Positions 1 through 9,782 are shown, counted from the stretch's first letter. The stretch is 64,000 nt of DNA from an uncultured bacterium (GCA_905215555.1 CAJMQU010000001.1:124001-188000), one strand, 5' to 3'. Notes: generated from the letters alone by a model not told the origin. Translations and numbers: made by a program.

Positions 1-1
1 T

Positions 2-556
2 TTCATTTTCGGTTTCATGGATGCCAGTTCCGAAATTCCCGCCTATGTAAAGAAAATCTCTTTCATTGACAGTAACTATAACTGGGATAATGAACGTTAT
101 GGCAACAAATTAAAAAAGTGGTTGGATGCTTCTCCCGACAACAGTTTATTCGTAGCTTGCTACGATGATGCAAATGCCCTGCTGGACGGAAAGCCATTCG
201 TTTCCCAAAAAGGTGGAACCTGGCACAGAACACATCTGATGCAGCGCTATCTGAAAAAGAATATGAAACGACTGACATGGAACAAAACAAAAAATGACAG
301 CATCATCTATTTTACCGCAGATAACCGGAGAATCCAGTTTTATTCCAGAAAGAATCCGGAACGCCAAATTTATCACACAATACTCGTGGAACGAAACGGA
401 TATATCCAATCTGTGTTTTCCGGCACCAAATATGAAGGTAAAGGATACCAGTTTATGGGAAAAAGAGCCTACGATGCTTATCGTCAGAGCTCAATAAAAA
501 AACCTCACATTTTTCAGTTTCCTCCCCGAAATAAAGAAAGTCATCACTGGAAGTGA
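2..556 (+). CDS. C-terminal part of an unidentified protein
   Basis: The open frame runs from the window edge with no stop before 556, so the true start is probably outside the window. The ATG at 17 is internal-looking because five sense codons precede it in frame. The visible part is about 184 residues, basic and rich in Tyr/Lys/Trp, with no signal peptide, membrane segment or motif I can name with certainty. The alternation of short hydrophobic strands (SLFVACY, SIIYFTA) with charged loops resembles the tail of a secreted alpha/beta-hydrolase-like protein, but no catalytic Ser motif is in view. It ends at a hairpin at 581-645 and converges on the next gene. Function unknown. Confidence 0.55.
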   Translation, partial: FIFGFMDASSEIPAYVKKISFIDSNYNWDNERYGNKLKKWLDASPDNSLFVACYDDANALLDGKPFVSQKGGTWHRTHLMQRYLKKNMKRLTWNKTKNDSIIYFTADNRRIQFYSRKNPERQIYHTILVERNGYIQSVFSGTKYEGKGYQFMGKRAYDAYRQSSIKKPHIFQFPPRNKESHHWK

Positions 557-580
557 CTTTGTCCGTCAGGCTAATACATG

Positions 581-645
581 ACGAGGTCCTGGTAAACGAT
601 AAAGTATATTCATAGAAAGTCAGACTCCAGGACCCCGTGTTTTAC
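581..645. terminator. Hairpin between convergent genes
   Basis: ACGAGGTCCTGG at 581-592 pairs with CCAGGACCCCGT at 627-638, with one mismatch, and a short T-run follows. It lies between a plus-strand gene ending at 556 and a minus-strand gene ending at 680, where a bidirectional terminator is expected. The loop is long (34 nt), so this is moderate evidence. Confidence 0.5.
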
Positions 646-679
646 AAATTATTCAGTGATGAAACCGATCTGATGACGA

Positions 680-1786
680 TCACAAGTTATATTCCTCATT
701 AATCTTGTTCACCACTTCCAGCTTGCCATCTTTCAGCAAAGAGCGTGCATTAAAGAAGTTTACTCCGTCCGCTCCAGCTTCAATAGACAGCTTTGTAGCT
801 TTATATAATTCTTCGGCAGTAATATCGGGTACAAATAGCCCTGACACATATTTATTCTTATGGAAAGTCTCCCGCAAACCGTTCTCAATGCTAAACGGTA
901 TCCATTCCAGATTTTCCGAATAGAATGACTGATAATTCATCGGACAAACAATATCTATCTTCCAGGTAGGCCAGTCTTGATAAACCGTCATACGGGCACG
1001 GGTAGGATAAGGGAATACAGCTGCTGAAACCAGTTTTCCTTCGGCATGGGTGGCTTCCACAATTTCGTTCACCAGGGAAGTAACCTCATTCAGACGGAAC
1101 TGCAACCATTCCGGACTCATCCATGGAGCCTGCAAATCCAACGGAGAATAGCCGAATATCTTTTTGAACTTCTCTATCGCTACCGGATGATAACCGAAAT
1201 CATACTCAGCACGATAGGTATCTTGCTGAATTTTGAATTTATGCTGTTGCAGACATCGTCCCAATGCAGCATCATTATAACGGATAAAATCCAAATGCAC
1301 AGAAGCCAGTCCATCCAAGGCAGCATAAGAAGCCGCTTTATTTTTCATGAATTGCCGGGCTTCCGGCACTGAAGGACTCAACCACTTGTAATGCTTTACA
1401 TAAGGATCGTATTCATGACTGTTATACCCTATCCGGTTCACATCAAACCATTCGGGATGCGCCAATGCTACCGAATCTCCGGGAGCATTCACCGTAAATA
1501 TCCAGGCATGTACTTTGGCCCCTTTATAAGATTTAGCCGCTTCGATATAACGTGTAACCACCTCCGGCGAGCCACACATATAATAATTCTTGATACCAGC
1601 CTCATCGAAAGGTTTCATCCAAAGAATCAGAGATTCGACCGAGGCATTCTTATCCACATCGTCCCAGACGCCCAAAGCAATCTTCTGTTCCTGGTTCTGA
1701 ACCTTTTTCTTTTTACCGGCCGACAATGGCTGAATTGCCAAACTGAAAAAGCATACAAGTGCTACAAATAAATTAATAAATTTCAT
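680..1786 (-). CDS. Secreted GHL10/DUF187-like TIM-barrel glycosidase
   Basis: This 368-residue protein starts with a signal peptide (about residues 1-23, hydrophobic core then LSAG). The body looks like the GHL10/DUF187 'glycosyl hydrolase-like 10' group. It has an early LGVWDD strand, an alternating alpha/beta pattern, the family-typical HLDFIRY segment at 164-170, a PMNYQSFY strand near 285, and a final GADGVNFFNA strand. Members are thought to be exported glycosidases, but the substrate is not known. It is transcribed divergently from the muramidase gene at 1965, so the two share a 180-bp regulatory region. CAAAGATA at 1811-1818 reads as a -7 box (TATCTTTG) on the minus strand. Being beside a cell-wall salvage cluster suggests, but does not show, a bacterial-polymer substrate. 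Confidence 0.7.
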   Translation of the reverse strand: MKFINLFVALVCFFSLAIQPLSAGKKKKVQNQEQKIALGVWDDVDKNASVESLILWMKPFDEAGIKNYYMCGSPEVVTRYIEAAKSYKGAKVHAWIFTVNAPGDSVALAHPEWFDVNRIGYNSHEYDPYVKHYKWLSPSVPEARQFMKNKAASYAALDGLASVHLDFIRYNDAALGRCLQQHKFKIQQDTYRAEYDFGYHPVAIEKFKKIFGYSPLDLQAPWMSPEWLQFRLNEVTSLVNEIVEATHAEGKLVSAAVFPYPTRARMTVYQDWPTWKIDIVCPMNYQSFYSENLEWIPFSIENGLRETFHKNKYVSGLFVPDITAEELYKATKLSIEAGADGVNFFNARSLLKDGKLEVVNKINEEYNL

Positions 1787-1810
1787 GATGATGATTTTTT
1801 AGGTTCACAG

Positions 1811-1818
1811 CAAAGATA
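1811..1818 (-). promoter_or_regulatory. Candidate -7 box for the divergent TIM-barrel gene
   Basis: On the minus strand the site reads TATCTTTG, matching the Bacteroides TAnnTTTG -7 consensus, 25 bp before the start codon at 1786. I do not see a clear TTTG at the expected -33 spacing, so only half of the promoter is supported. Confidence 0.4.
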
Positions 1819-1901
1819 GTATTTCTTCTATATAAATAAGGTAAACAATCGATTATTTGCAAATTATTAATTATAATGCTAAAAATAATAAAATAAGTGT
1901 T

Positions 1902-1929
1902 TTTGATATTAAAATAAAGAGTATCTTTG
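1902..1929 (+). promoter_or_regulatory. Candidate promoter of the salvage cluster
   Basis: A TTTG at 1902-1905 and a TATCTTTG at 1922-1929 fit the two Bacteroides promoter boxes, with a 16-bp spacer that is shorter than the usual 19-21. It lies 36 bp before the ATG at 1965 and inside the longer open frame that begins at 1857. This argues that the protein starts at 1965. Confidence 0.45.
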
Positions 1930-1964
1930 TTGCAACGAACATCCTCCTTAACAATAATACTATT

Positions 1965-3137
1965 ATGAAGAAATATCTGCTACTTATCTTTTTATTGTGC
2001 AGTGCCTCACTATGTTGTCAAGCGCAAAAAGACCGGGTTATTTTGGGTGACGAACAGACTTCCGAGTATTTTCCTCTCCTAAAGGGTAAACGAATTGCAA
2101 TATTTTCCAATCATACAGGTATGATAGGTGATAAGCATCTGCTAGATATTCTCCTGGAAAATAAATTCAATGTCGTTGCTATCTTCTCACCGGAACATGG
2201 TTTTCGCGGGGATGCAGATGCAGGTGAACATATATCCAGTTCAGTAGATTCAAAAACTGGTGTACCCATCCTTTCCCTTTACGATGGCAAAGATAAAAAG
2301 CCAAGTAGAAATTCCATGCAGAAATTCGATATTCTGATTGTAGATATCCAGGATGTCGGTCTACGTTTTTATACTTACTACATCACCATGTGCCGACTGA
2401 TGGATGCTTGTGCGGACTACAATAAGAAAGTATTGATACTGGACCGTCCTAATCCGAACGGACACTACGTAGACGGTCCTATTCTGGACATGAAACATAA
2501 ATCGGGAGTAGGCTGGCTGCCAATTCCTATTGTTTATGGAATGACCTTAGGAGAACTTGCATTAATGGTAAACGGAGAGGGTTGGCTTCCCGGCTCACGC
2601 AAGTGTGATTTATCAGTTATCAAATGTAAGAATTACACACACCAGACCAAGTATCAGTTGCCAATACCTCCATCTCCCAACCTGCCGAACATGAAATCAA
2701 TATATCTATATCCGGCTACTTGTTTCTTTGAAGCAACACCCGTCAGCCTGGGCAGAGGAACTTCACTCCCATTCCAGGTGTACGGGCATCCCAATATGAC
2801 CGGCTACAGCTATAGTTTCACCCCAAGAAGCATTCCCGGAGCAAAGAACCCGCCTCAACTAAACAAATTATGCCATGGAGTAGACTTGAGCAATATGAGT
2901 GATGAAGAAATCTGGAAACGCGGAGTAGACTTGAGCTATGTCATCGATGCATACCGTAATCTGAACCTGGACGACCATTTCTTCCGCCCTTTCTTTGAAC
3001 TGTTGGTAGGCAGGGATTATGTACGAAAAATGATAAAAGAAGGGAAAAGTGCCGATGAAATCAAAGCAATGTGGAAAGACGATGTAGAAAAATTCAAGAT
3101 ACAGCGTAAACCGTATCTCCTTTACGATGAGAATTAA
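1965..3137 (+). CDS. namZ: Exo-beta-N-acetylmuramidase, NamZ type (DUF1343, GH171), copy 1
   Basis: The protein has 390 residues if started at the ATG at 1965, which gives a clean signal peptide (MKKYLLLIFLLC...CCQAQ). The longer frame from 1857 adds 36 residues that hide the signal peptide and span the promoter. The DUF1343 fold fills the rest: SNHTG after the first strand, the conserved PEHGFRG motif, a DAGEH turn, VDIQDVGLRFYTY, and ILDRPNPNG. NamZ enzymes (GH171) remove MurNAc from the non-reducing end of peptidoglycan fragments. Tannerella forsythia has two, NamZ1 and NamZ2, and this window also has two, the second at 14992. It is the first gene of a run that includes MurT, MurK and MurQ. 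Secretion puts it in the periplasm, supplying MurNAc for import. Confidence 0.88.
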   Translation: MKKYLLLIFLLCSASLCCQAQKDRVILGDEQTSEYFPLLKGKRIAIFSNHTGMIGDKHLLDILLENKFNVVAIFSPEHGFRGDADAGEHISSSVDSKTGVPILSLYDGKDKKPSRNSMQKFDILIVDIQDVGLRFYTYYITMCRLMDACADYNKKVLILDRPNPNGHYVDGPILDMKHKSGVGWLPIPIVYGMTLGELALMVNGEGWLPGSRKCDLSVIKCKNYTHQTKYQLPIPPSPNLPNMKSIYLYPATCFFEATPVSLGRGTSLPFQVYGHPNMTGYSYSFTPRSIPGAKNPPQLNKLCHGVDLSNMSDEEIWKRGVDLSYVIDAYRNLNLDDHFFRPFFELLVGRDYVRKMIKEGKSADEIKAMWKDDVEKFKIQRKPYLLYDEN

Positions 3138-3178
3138 ATACTGAAAATTCACCAGTAATAATTAATCCATTAATTAAC

Positions 3179-4624
3179 ATGAGCCCGATATCCGTAATCA
3201 TCACCATTGCTGCCTACTTCGCAATACTGTTCACCATATCCTACATAGCCGGTCGAAAAGCTGACAATGCAGGCTTCTTTGTCGGCAATCGTAAATCAAC
3301 CTGGTATGTTGTAGCATTTGCCATGATTGGCTCCAGCATCTCCGGAGTGACGTATGTATCTGTGCCGGGTATGGTAGCTGCCAGCAACTTTGGGTATCTG
3401 CAAATGGTATTAGGTTTCGTTGCGGGACAGTTAATCATAGCTTTCGTACTGACACCATTATTTTACCGGATGAACCTGGTGTCCATCTACGAATATCTGG
3501 AAAACCGCTTCGGTATGTCCTCTTACCGGACAGGGGCATGGTTTTTCTTTATTTCCAAAATGCTAGGGGCGGCAGTTCGCCTGTTCTTGGTGTGTCTAAC
3601 GCTGCAACTGCTGGTATTCGAGCCCTATGGATTACCTTTCATACTGAATGTCACAATTACAGTGGCACTAGTATGGCTTTATACCTTCCGGGGCGGAGTA
3701 AAATCTCTGATTTGGACAGATTCATTGAAAACATTCTGCCTGGTGGTATCGGTAGTACTCTGTATCTGCTACATCGCTTCCAACTTGAACTTGTCATTCA
3801 GCAGCATGGTCAGCACGATTGCAGGCAGTGACATGTCCCGTATCTTCTTCTTCGATGATGTAAACAGTAAACAATATTTCTTCAAACAGTTCTTTGCCGG
3901 AGCATTCACTATGATTGCCATGACAGGACTGGATCAAGACATGATGCAACGCAACCTCAGTTGCAAGAACTTCAAAGACTCGCAGAAGAATATGATAACA
4001 AGCGTTATTTCCCAGTTCTTCGTAATCCTGCTGTTCCTGATGCTGGGCGTATTGCTCTATATATTTGCTAATAATCAAAGTATCGAAGTGGATAAGAGCG
4101 ATGAGCTCTTCCCATTGATAGCTACCGGTGACTATTTCCCAGCCATCGTAGGCGTATTGTTCATCATCGGACTGATATCTTCCGCTTATTCCGCAGCCGG
4201 CTCGGCATTGACGGCCCTGACTACTTCATTCACCGTGGATATCCTGGGAACAAAAGGTAAGACAGAAGAAGAAATTGTAAAAGTGCGTCAACGCGTGCAC
4301 ATTGGTATGGCGATAATCATGGGTATCACGATTTTCGTGTTCAATCTATTGAATAATACAAGCGTAATCGACGCCGTATATATCCTTGCGAGCTACACTT
4401 ACGGTCCTATCCTCGGTTTGTTCGCATTCGGCATCTTCATGAAACAGCAAGTTCGCGACAAGTACATTCCATTGGTTGCAATCCTCTCCCCTATCCTTTG
4501 CTTCATTCTGCAAAAGAATTCGGAAGTGTGGTTCAACGGTTATCAGTTCAGTTATGAGTTGTTGATATTCAACGCTCTGTTCACATTCATCGGACTCTGC
4601 TTGTTGATTAAAAAAGATAAGTAG
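3179..4624 (+). CDS. Sodium:solute symporter (SSS family)
   Basis: This 481-residue inner-membrane protein has about 13 hydrophobic segments. Family signatures include GFFVGNRKSTWYVVAFAMIGSSISGVT near the start, FRGGVKSLIWTDSLK in the middle, and the GLISSAYSAAGSALTALT segment around 330-350. SSS proteins couple Na+ to uptake of sugars, amino acids or nucleosides. It starts 41 bp after namZ copy 1 and precedes the amidase, so a product of wall digestion (a free sugar or amino-sugar) is the likely cargo. That is inference from position only, since the sequence does not fix the substrate. A separate MurT-type carrier is at 19396, so this one may take a different product. Confidence 0.85.
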   Translation: MSPISVIITIAAYFAILFTISYIAGRKADNAGFFVGNRKSTWYVVAFAMIGSSISGVTYVSVPGMVAASNFGYLQMVLGFVAGQLIIAFVLTPLFYRMNLVSIYEYLENRFGMSSYRTGAWFFFISKMLGAAVRLFLVCLTLQLLVFEPYGLPFILNVTITVALVWLYTFRGGVKSLIWTDSLKTFCLVVSVVLCICYIASNLNLSFSSMVSTIAGSDMSRIFFFDDVNSKQYFFKQFFAGAFTMIAMTGLDQDMMQRNLSCKNFKDSQKNMITSVISQFFVILLFLMLGVLLYIFANNQSIEVDKSDELFPLIATGDYFPAIVGVLFIIGLISSAYSAAGSALTALTTSFTVDILGTKGKTEEEIVKVRQRVHIGMAIIMGITIFVFNLLNNTSVIDAVYILASYTYGPILGLFAFGIFMKQQVRDKYIPLVAILSPILCFILQKNSEVWFNGYQFSYELLIFNALFTFIGLCLLIKKDK

Positions 4625-4648
4625 TAATAATTAACTTAATACATCATC

Positions 4649-7600
4649 ATGAATGTAAGACTTCATTTTTTGTTCACCTTGCTCACCGCCTCCCTCATCC
4701 CCCTGACGGGAGGCGCGCAAGAGCTTTCAACGGAGGTCCGCCAAGAGATCGGTCGATTTCTGGATGCCACTGCACGGAAAGAAGTTTCCATCGGGCATAT
4801 CCGGATCGACTCTGTTACCGTTGAAAGAAATACCCTGCAACTGTTCGCTAACATGAACTGCGCCTATATTCCTTTTCGGGAAGATAACGTATCAGAGATT
4901 TATCAAGGCGTGAAATCTCTACTTCCGGCAGAGTATTCCAACTACAAGTTGCAAATCCGCACGAACAAACGTAGTATTGAAGAATTAATTCCTCAAGCGC
5001 TGCGCAGCAAAAAGGACAAAAAATCCAAAACATTCAATCCCGCCGGTACAAAGCCTTTAGTGACAGCTCTTTCTGTGCCCTATGCCCCCACAAATGGGTT
5101 AAAGAATCGTCACATCGCTTTGTGGCAGAGCCACGGCTTCTATTATGAGTCCAAACTAACGCGTTGGGAATGGCAACGTGCCCGCATCTTCCAGACAGTA
5201 GAGGATTTGTACACGCAAAGCTATGTACTTCCTTTTCTGGTTCCTATGCTGGAGAATGCAGGTGCCAATGTGCTGATGCCCCGCGAACGTGACATCCAGA
5301 CGGCTGAAATAATTGTAGATAATGACGGTTGCCTCAACAACCGCTCCGTTTATATTGAAAAGGCAGGTGATAAAAACTGGATGCAAGGTAAAGGTGAAGG
5401 GTTTGCACACCTGCGCAATCAGTATATTGATTTCGAGAACCCATTTCGCGAAGGAACCTTCCGGGCCATTGAAACAGTGAAAGGGAAAAAAGAGAAAGAA
5501 AGTACCGCCGAATGGATACCTGAACTTCCCGCTACCGGACGGTATGCCATATATGTTTCCTACAAATCACTACCTAATAGTACGGACGATGCACTATACA
5601 CTGTTTATCACAAAGGTGGTGTATCTCAATTCAAAGTCAATCAGCAGATGGGAGGCGGCACTTGGATTTATCTGGGAACATTCAGTTTTGATGCCGGGAA
5701 ACACAATGCCTACAAAGTCGTTTTAAGTAACCGTTCCGACAAAGCCAGACGCATTGTCACGGCTGATGCTATAAAAGTCGGTGGCGGTATGGGAAATATC
5801 GCCCGCCGCATCTCTGATGAGGGATCTACAGAAAATATAAAAAGTTCTCAGGAACAGGGAAAAGCAACGAATTACAAGCTACAGGCTACAAGTGCCATGC
5901 AGAATGAAAGCGCAGCACACTCACCACTTGTAGCTTGTAACCCGACGCTTCCCGAAACCAGCGGTTATCCCCGCTTCTGTGAGGCAGCACGTTATTGGCT
6001 GCAATGGGCGGGAATTCTCGATAGTGTTTACTCCGAAAGCCATGGAAAGAACGACTATACCGACGATTACAAAAGTCGTGGTATCTGGGTGAATTACCTT
6101 GCCGGAGGTTCTTCCGTCAATCCTACGGAGCCAGGGCTGAATATTCCGATAGATATGGCTTTTGCCTTTCATTCCGACGCGGGGACTACATTGAACGATT
6201 CTATCATCGGAACCCTAGGGATCTACTATACCAATGCCTACAACGAGGAATATGCCAACGGTGCGTCCCGCTACCTGAGCCATGATATGACCGATTTGAT
6301 TCAGTCAAACATCGTACGGGATATCCGCACCCTATACGAGCCCAACTGGACGCGTCGCGGTATGTGGAACCAGTCCTACTACGAAGCACGTGTTCCCCGC
6401 GTACCTACTATGCTGTTGGAGTTACTGTCGCACCAGAACTTCGCCGATATGCGTTATGGTCTGGACCCTCGCTTCCGTTTTACAGTGAGCCGTGCTATCT
6501 ATAAAGGAATGTTGCAGTTCATCTGCTCACAATACCATATGGACTATATCGTTCAGCCCCTGCCCGTAGATAATATGGCACTGCGTATGATAGGTGAAGA
6601 TGAAATAGAACTGACCTGGCAACCCGTTGCCGACCCGCTGGAACCGACAGCGAATGCTGAGAAATATATTGTCTATACCCGCATCGGAGACGCTGATTTT
6701 GATAATGGTGTACTGGTGGATAAAAACATTTACCGCACTGTCCTACCTGCCGGAGTAATATGCAGCTATAAAGTAACTGCTGTCAATAAAGGCGGTGAAA
6801 GTTTCCCATCGGAAATTCTCTCTGCCGGACGCACTCTTAATAGTGATAAGCAATTAGTGATGATTGTAAACGGATTCGACCGCATCAGCGCCCCGGCAGA
6901 CTTTGTTGCTCCGGCGCCGGCTGATACTTTACTTGCAGGCTTCCTGGACGATTTAGACCACGGAGTGCCTTATCTCCAAGATATCAGTTACATTGGTAAG
7001 ATGAAAGAATACCGCCGTTCCATTCCTTGGATGGATGATGATGCTTCTGGTTTCGGTGACAGTTACGGCAATTATGAAAATAAAGTAATTGCGGGAAATA
7101 CATTCGACTATCCCGCTGTACATGGAGCCGCTATTTTGAAAGCCGGATATTCTTTCATATCTTGCAGCGATGAAAGTGTGGAGAATAAAACTATGAATCT
7201 GAACGACTATAAATACGTAGACTTGATACTTGGCAAAGAATGCCAAACCAAGATGGGGCATGGCGGAATAAGGCCTTTGGAATTCAAGACATTCAGCCAA
7301 CCCATGCAGGAAGCTATCACTGCATATTGCAGACAAGGCGGAAACATTTTCATCTCAGGAGCTTATGTAGGTACCGACCTTTGGGATAACCGCCTGGCCC
7401 CGGCTCAAGATGTCGACAAGAAATTTGCAACAGAAGTCCTGAAATATAAATGGCGTGTGGGACAAGCGGCTACAGAGGGTAAGGTGAAATGTGTAGCTTC
7501 TCCGTTCCCCGCCCTTTCAGGCAACTATATGTATCATAACGAACTGAATGCCGACAGCTATGTGGTAGAGTCACCGGATGCTATCGAACCTGCCACTAAA

Positions 7601-7786
7601 GATGCGTACACCATAATGCGCTACTCTGAAAACAACCTGAGCGCGGGTGTAGCCTACCAAGGTGACTATAAGACTTGTGTACTGGGCTTCCCGTTCGAAG
7701 CATTGCGCACAGCCTCTGAAAGAGAAACATTGATGAATGCCATCCTGACATTCTTCAATGAGGGAGCGAACTTATCAAACCAATAA
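4649..7786 (+). CDS. Multidomain N-acetylmuramoyl-L-alanine amidase
   Basis: A 1045-residue exported protein with a signal peptide (about 1-23, ending GGAQ). An Amidase_3-type domain is split by an insert. IALWQSHGFYYE near 155 holds the first metal-ligand His, the AFHSDAG motif near 510 matches the second His segment, and PTMLLELLSHQN near 585 carries the catalytic-type Glu. Between them lies a golvesin-like beta domain (about 230-380, WIPELPATGRYAIYVSY). A fibronectin-III-like domain (about 640-735) and a C-terminal domain with GGNIFISGAY follow. It should cut the MurNAc-L-Ala amide bond and free stem peptides from glycans, preparing substrate for NamZ. Residues about 405-432 are encoded by a palindromic insert (see the repeat at 5872-5940). 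Confidence 0.8.
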   Translation: MNVRLHFLFTLLTASLIPLTGGAQELSTEVRQEIGRFLDATARKEVSIGHIRIDSVTVERNTLQLFANMNCAYIPFREDNVSEIYQGVKSLLPAEYSNYKLQIRTNKRSIEELIPQALRSKKDKKSKTFNPAGTKPLVTALSVPYAPTNGLKNRHIALWQSHGFYYESKLTRWEWQRARIFQTVEDLYTQSYVLPFLVPMLENAGANVLMPRERDIQTAEIIVDNDGCLNNRSVYIEKAGDKNWMQGKGEGFAHLRNQYIDFENPFREGTFRAIETVKGKKEKESTAEWIPELPATGRYAIYVSYKSLPNSTDDALYTVYHKGGVSQFKVNQQMGGGTWIYLGTFSFDAGKHNAYKVVLSNRSDKARRIVTADAIKVGGGMGNIARRISDEGSTENIKSSQEQGKATNYKLQATSAMQNESAAHSPLVACNPTLPETSGYPRFCEAARYWLQWAGILDSVYSESHGKNDYTDDYKSRGIWVNYLAGGSSVNPTEPGLNIPIDMAFAFHSDAGTTLNDSIIGTLGIYYTNAYNEEYANGASRYLSHDMTDLIQSNIVRDIRTLYEPNWTRRGMWNQSYYEARVPRVPTMLLELLSHQNFADMRYGLDPRFRFTVSRAIYKGMLQFICSQYHMDYIVQPLPVDNMALRMIGEDEIELTWQPVADPLEPTANAEKYIVYTRIGDADFDNGVLVDKNIYRTVLPAGVICSYKVTAVNKGGESFPSEILSAGRTLNSDKQLVMIVNGFDRISAPADFVAPAPADTLLAGFLDDLDHGVPYLQDISYIGKMKEYRRSIPWMDDDASGFGDSYGNYENKVIAGNTFDYPAVHGAAILKAGYSFISCSDESVENKTMNLNDYKYVDLILGKECQTKMGHGGIRPLEFKTFSQPMQEAITAYCRQGGNIFISGAYVGTDLWDNRLAPAQDVDKKFATEVLKYKWRVGQAATEGKVKCVASPFPALSGNYMYHNELNADSYVVESPDAIEPATKDAYTIMRYSENNLSAGVAYQGDYKTCVLGFPFEALRTASERETLMNAILTFFNEGANLSNQ
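5872..5940 (+). repeat. Palindromic insert inside the amidase gene
   Basis: TTACAAGCTAC at 5872-5882 is the exact reverse complement of GTAGCTTGTAA at 5930-5940. CTACAAGTG at 5886-5894 matches CACTTGTAG at 5925-5933. The segment is in frame and encodes a polar, low-complexity stretch between the golvesin-like domain and the second half of the amidase domain. Confidence 0.7.
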
Positions 7787-7808
7787 TACACTAAACCACT
7801 CATCATTT

Positions 7809-9782
7809 ATGAAGCGAAGATTATTAATAAACATTTTGTTATTGGCTGTAGGTTTTATACAGAGCGCTACGCTATGTGCGGGCGAAAGGCTTTTCGTCTC
7901 AACAAGCAAAGTCACCACTTCTGTAGAGGCGAATAATTATTCGCCCGGAAATCACGGCACATTCCGTTTTGCTCAAATAACGGACATTCATTTCAGCCCC
8001 AACAATCCCAATCCTACAGAAGACCTGCTGCGCTCCGTAGCACAGATTAATGCGACAGACAGTATAGACTTTGTTCTGGTTACAGGTGACATCGCCGAAG
8101 AAGGCGACCGTGCCACCATGCTGAGAGTAAAAGAAACACTGGATTTGCTGAAAGTCAAGTACTACATCACCCTCGGCAATCACGAAACGAAATGGAGTGA
8201 TTCCGGCTGCACTGCTTTCGAAGAAATCTTCGGTGGCGAACGTTTTGAATTCGAACATAAGGGCATTCTGTTCCTCGGTTTCAACTCTGGCCCGCTGATG
8301 CGTATGGCAAACGGACATGTAGTTCCGCAGGATATCCGTTGGATGACGGAAAGAATGAACCGGTTCAACACTGGCAATTCCCAACTCTCAACTCTCCACC
8401 CTCCACTTAACAAACCGGTAATACTTGTTACCCACTACCCGCTGATAGAAGGAGACGTGGACAACTGGTATGAAGTGACCGACGCAGTACGCCCCTACAA
8501 CATCCGTTTATTTATCGGCGGCCACTACCACCGCAACCGTAACCTACGATATGACGGCATTCCTGGCATCCTGATGCGTAGTAACCTACGCGATAAAGAC
8601 GGAAAACCGGGATATGGCATCTACGATATCACCAAAGATTCTATTCTCGTCTATACCCAGCGTATCGGCGAACCCAAACAGCAATGGGCCTCCTTCTCCC
8701 TGACCAAACAATACTACGACCACAACGGAAAGGCAGAGAAGTACCCCGACTTTTCGGTAAACAAAGAATACCCTAACGCAAAGGAACAGTGGATAGTACA
8801 AACCGGTGCAGGTATCTATTGCTCGCCTGCGGTAGAAAAAGATAAGGTATTCGTAGGGGATGATATGGGATATCTGACTTGCTATGCTTTGAAAAACGGT
8901 AAGAAGTTATGGAGTTTCCAGTCCGGCAAACGCATTGTAGGTACTCCCGCTGTAGCAGACGATATCGTTGTATTCGGCTCTGCCGACCGTAATATCTATG
9001 GTTTGAACAGTAAAGACGGCAGTCTACTATGGACTGTAAAAGCTGAAGAGCCTGTATTGGGGGCAGTAACCATTGACAACGGCATTGCCTACATCGGTGC
9101 CAGTGACCATACTTTCCGCGCCATTGACATCCGTACAGGCAAAGTGGTGTGGATATATATCAGTGTGAAAGGATACATTGAAACCAAACCACTGGTAACA
9201 GCAGATAAGGTTATTTTCGGTGCATGGGATAATACCCTCTATGCGTTGAGCAAGTCAGATGGTAAGGAATTGTGGAAGTGGACAGGAGGACTGACCCGTA
9301 TGCACTTCTCCCCTGCCGCAGTATGGCCCGTGGCCGCTGACGGCAAAGTATTCATTACCGACCCGCAACGTGCAATGACAGCCATCAACATAGAAAACGG
9401 AGAAACTGTATGGCGCACGTTCCAATCTATGGTACGTGAAACCATCGGTTTGTCGGAAGATGGCGAACAAGTGTACAGTAAGACAATGAACGACAGCATT
9501 GTCTGCTATGCAACTAAAGGTGACAAACCCTGCGAATTGTGGGCAAGCAATGTCGGTTTCGGTTACGAACATGCTCCATCCATGCAAGTGGAAAAAGATG
9601 GCGTCATGTTCGGCAGTACTAAAGAGGGATTGATATTTGCCTTGGAATCCAAAACCGGTAAAGTATTGTGGAAACATAAAATAGGCAACTCGCTTATCAG
9701 TACAGTAGTACCGGTGAATGCCCGACAAGTGTTGTTCACCGCCACCAGCGGAGAGGTAGGGCTGGTGAGAATTAAAAAATAA
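7809..9782 (+). CDS. Secreted metallophosphatase fused to a PQQ-type beta-propeller
   Basis: The ATG at 7809 is preferred. It gives a normal signal peptide (MKRRLLINILLLAVGF...LCAG) and follows the amidase stop by 22 bp, whereas the open frame from 7758 overlaps the amidase. The product has about 657 residues. Residues 50-260 are a calcineurin-type phosphoesterase with ITDIHFS, LVTGDIAEE, TLGNHE, VTHYPL and GGHYHRNR, which supply the usual metal ligands. From about 335 there are PQQ/WD-like repeats (DKVFVGDDMGYLTCY, KVIFGAWDNTLYAL) ending in VLWKHKIG. The substrate is unknown; a phosphorylated wall or teichoic-type fragment would fit the neighbours. Codons at 7928-7945 form a perfect palindrome also seen in an intergenic element at 46893-46912, between signal peptide and enzyme domain. 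Confidence 0.8.
   Translation: MKRRLLINILLLAVGFIQSATLCAGERLFVSTSKVTTSVEANNYSPGNHGTFRFAQITDIHFSPNNPNPTEDLLRSVAQINATDSIDFVLVTGDIAEEGDRATMLRVKETLDLLKVKYYITLGNHETKWSDSGCTAFEEIFGGERFEFEHKGILFLGFNSGPLMRMANGHVVPQDIRWMTERMNRFNTGNSQLSTLHPPLNKPVILVTHYPLIEGDVDNWYEVTDAVRPYNIRLFIGGHYHRNRNLRYDGIPGILMRSNLRDKDGKPGYGIYDITKDSILVYTQRIGEPKQQWASFSLTKQYYDHNGKAEKYPDFSVNKEYPNAKEQWIVQTGAGIYCSPAVEKDKVFVGDDMGYLTCYALKNGKKLWSFQSGKRIVGTPAVADDIVVFGSADRNIYGLNSKDGSLLWTVKAEEPVLGAVTIDNGIAYIGASDHTFRAIDIRTGKVVWIYISVKGYIETKPLVTADKVIFGAWDNTLYALSKSDGKELWKWTGGLTRMHFSPAAVWPVAADGKVFITDPQRAMTAINIENGETVWRTFQSMVRETIGLSEDGEQVYSKTMNDSIVCYATKGDKPCELWASNVGFGYEHAPSMQVEKDGVMFGSTKEGLIFALESKTGKVLWKHKIGNSLISTVVPVNARQVLFTATSGEVGLVRIKK
7928..7945 (+). 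repeat. Perfect 18-bp palindrome within coding sequence
   Basis: GGCGAATAATTATTCGCC is its own reverse complement. With its flanks (GTAGA before, CGGAA after) it closely matches the core of the element at 46889-46916. It codes for the linker just after the signal peptide of the metallophosphatase. Confidence 0.75.
8375..8408 (+). repeat. In-frame 7-bp tandem repeat (CAACTCT type)
   Basis: Two copies of CAACTCT followed by decayed copies (CCACCCTCCACTT). It encodes NSQLSTLHPPL in the metallophosphatase domain, between RMNRF and the KPVILVTHYP strand, where related enzymes have a surface loop. Confidence 0.6.

Noticed and set aside
1857..1964. N-terminal extension of the first NamZ protein
   Set aside because: It would put 36 polar residues before a clear signal peptide and overlap the likely promoter.
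7758..7808. Longer start for the metallophosphatase overlapping the amidase
   Set aside because: The internal ATG at 7809 gives a standard signal peptide and a normal gap.
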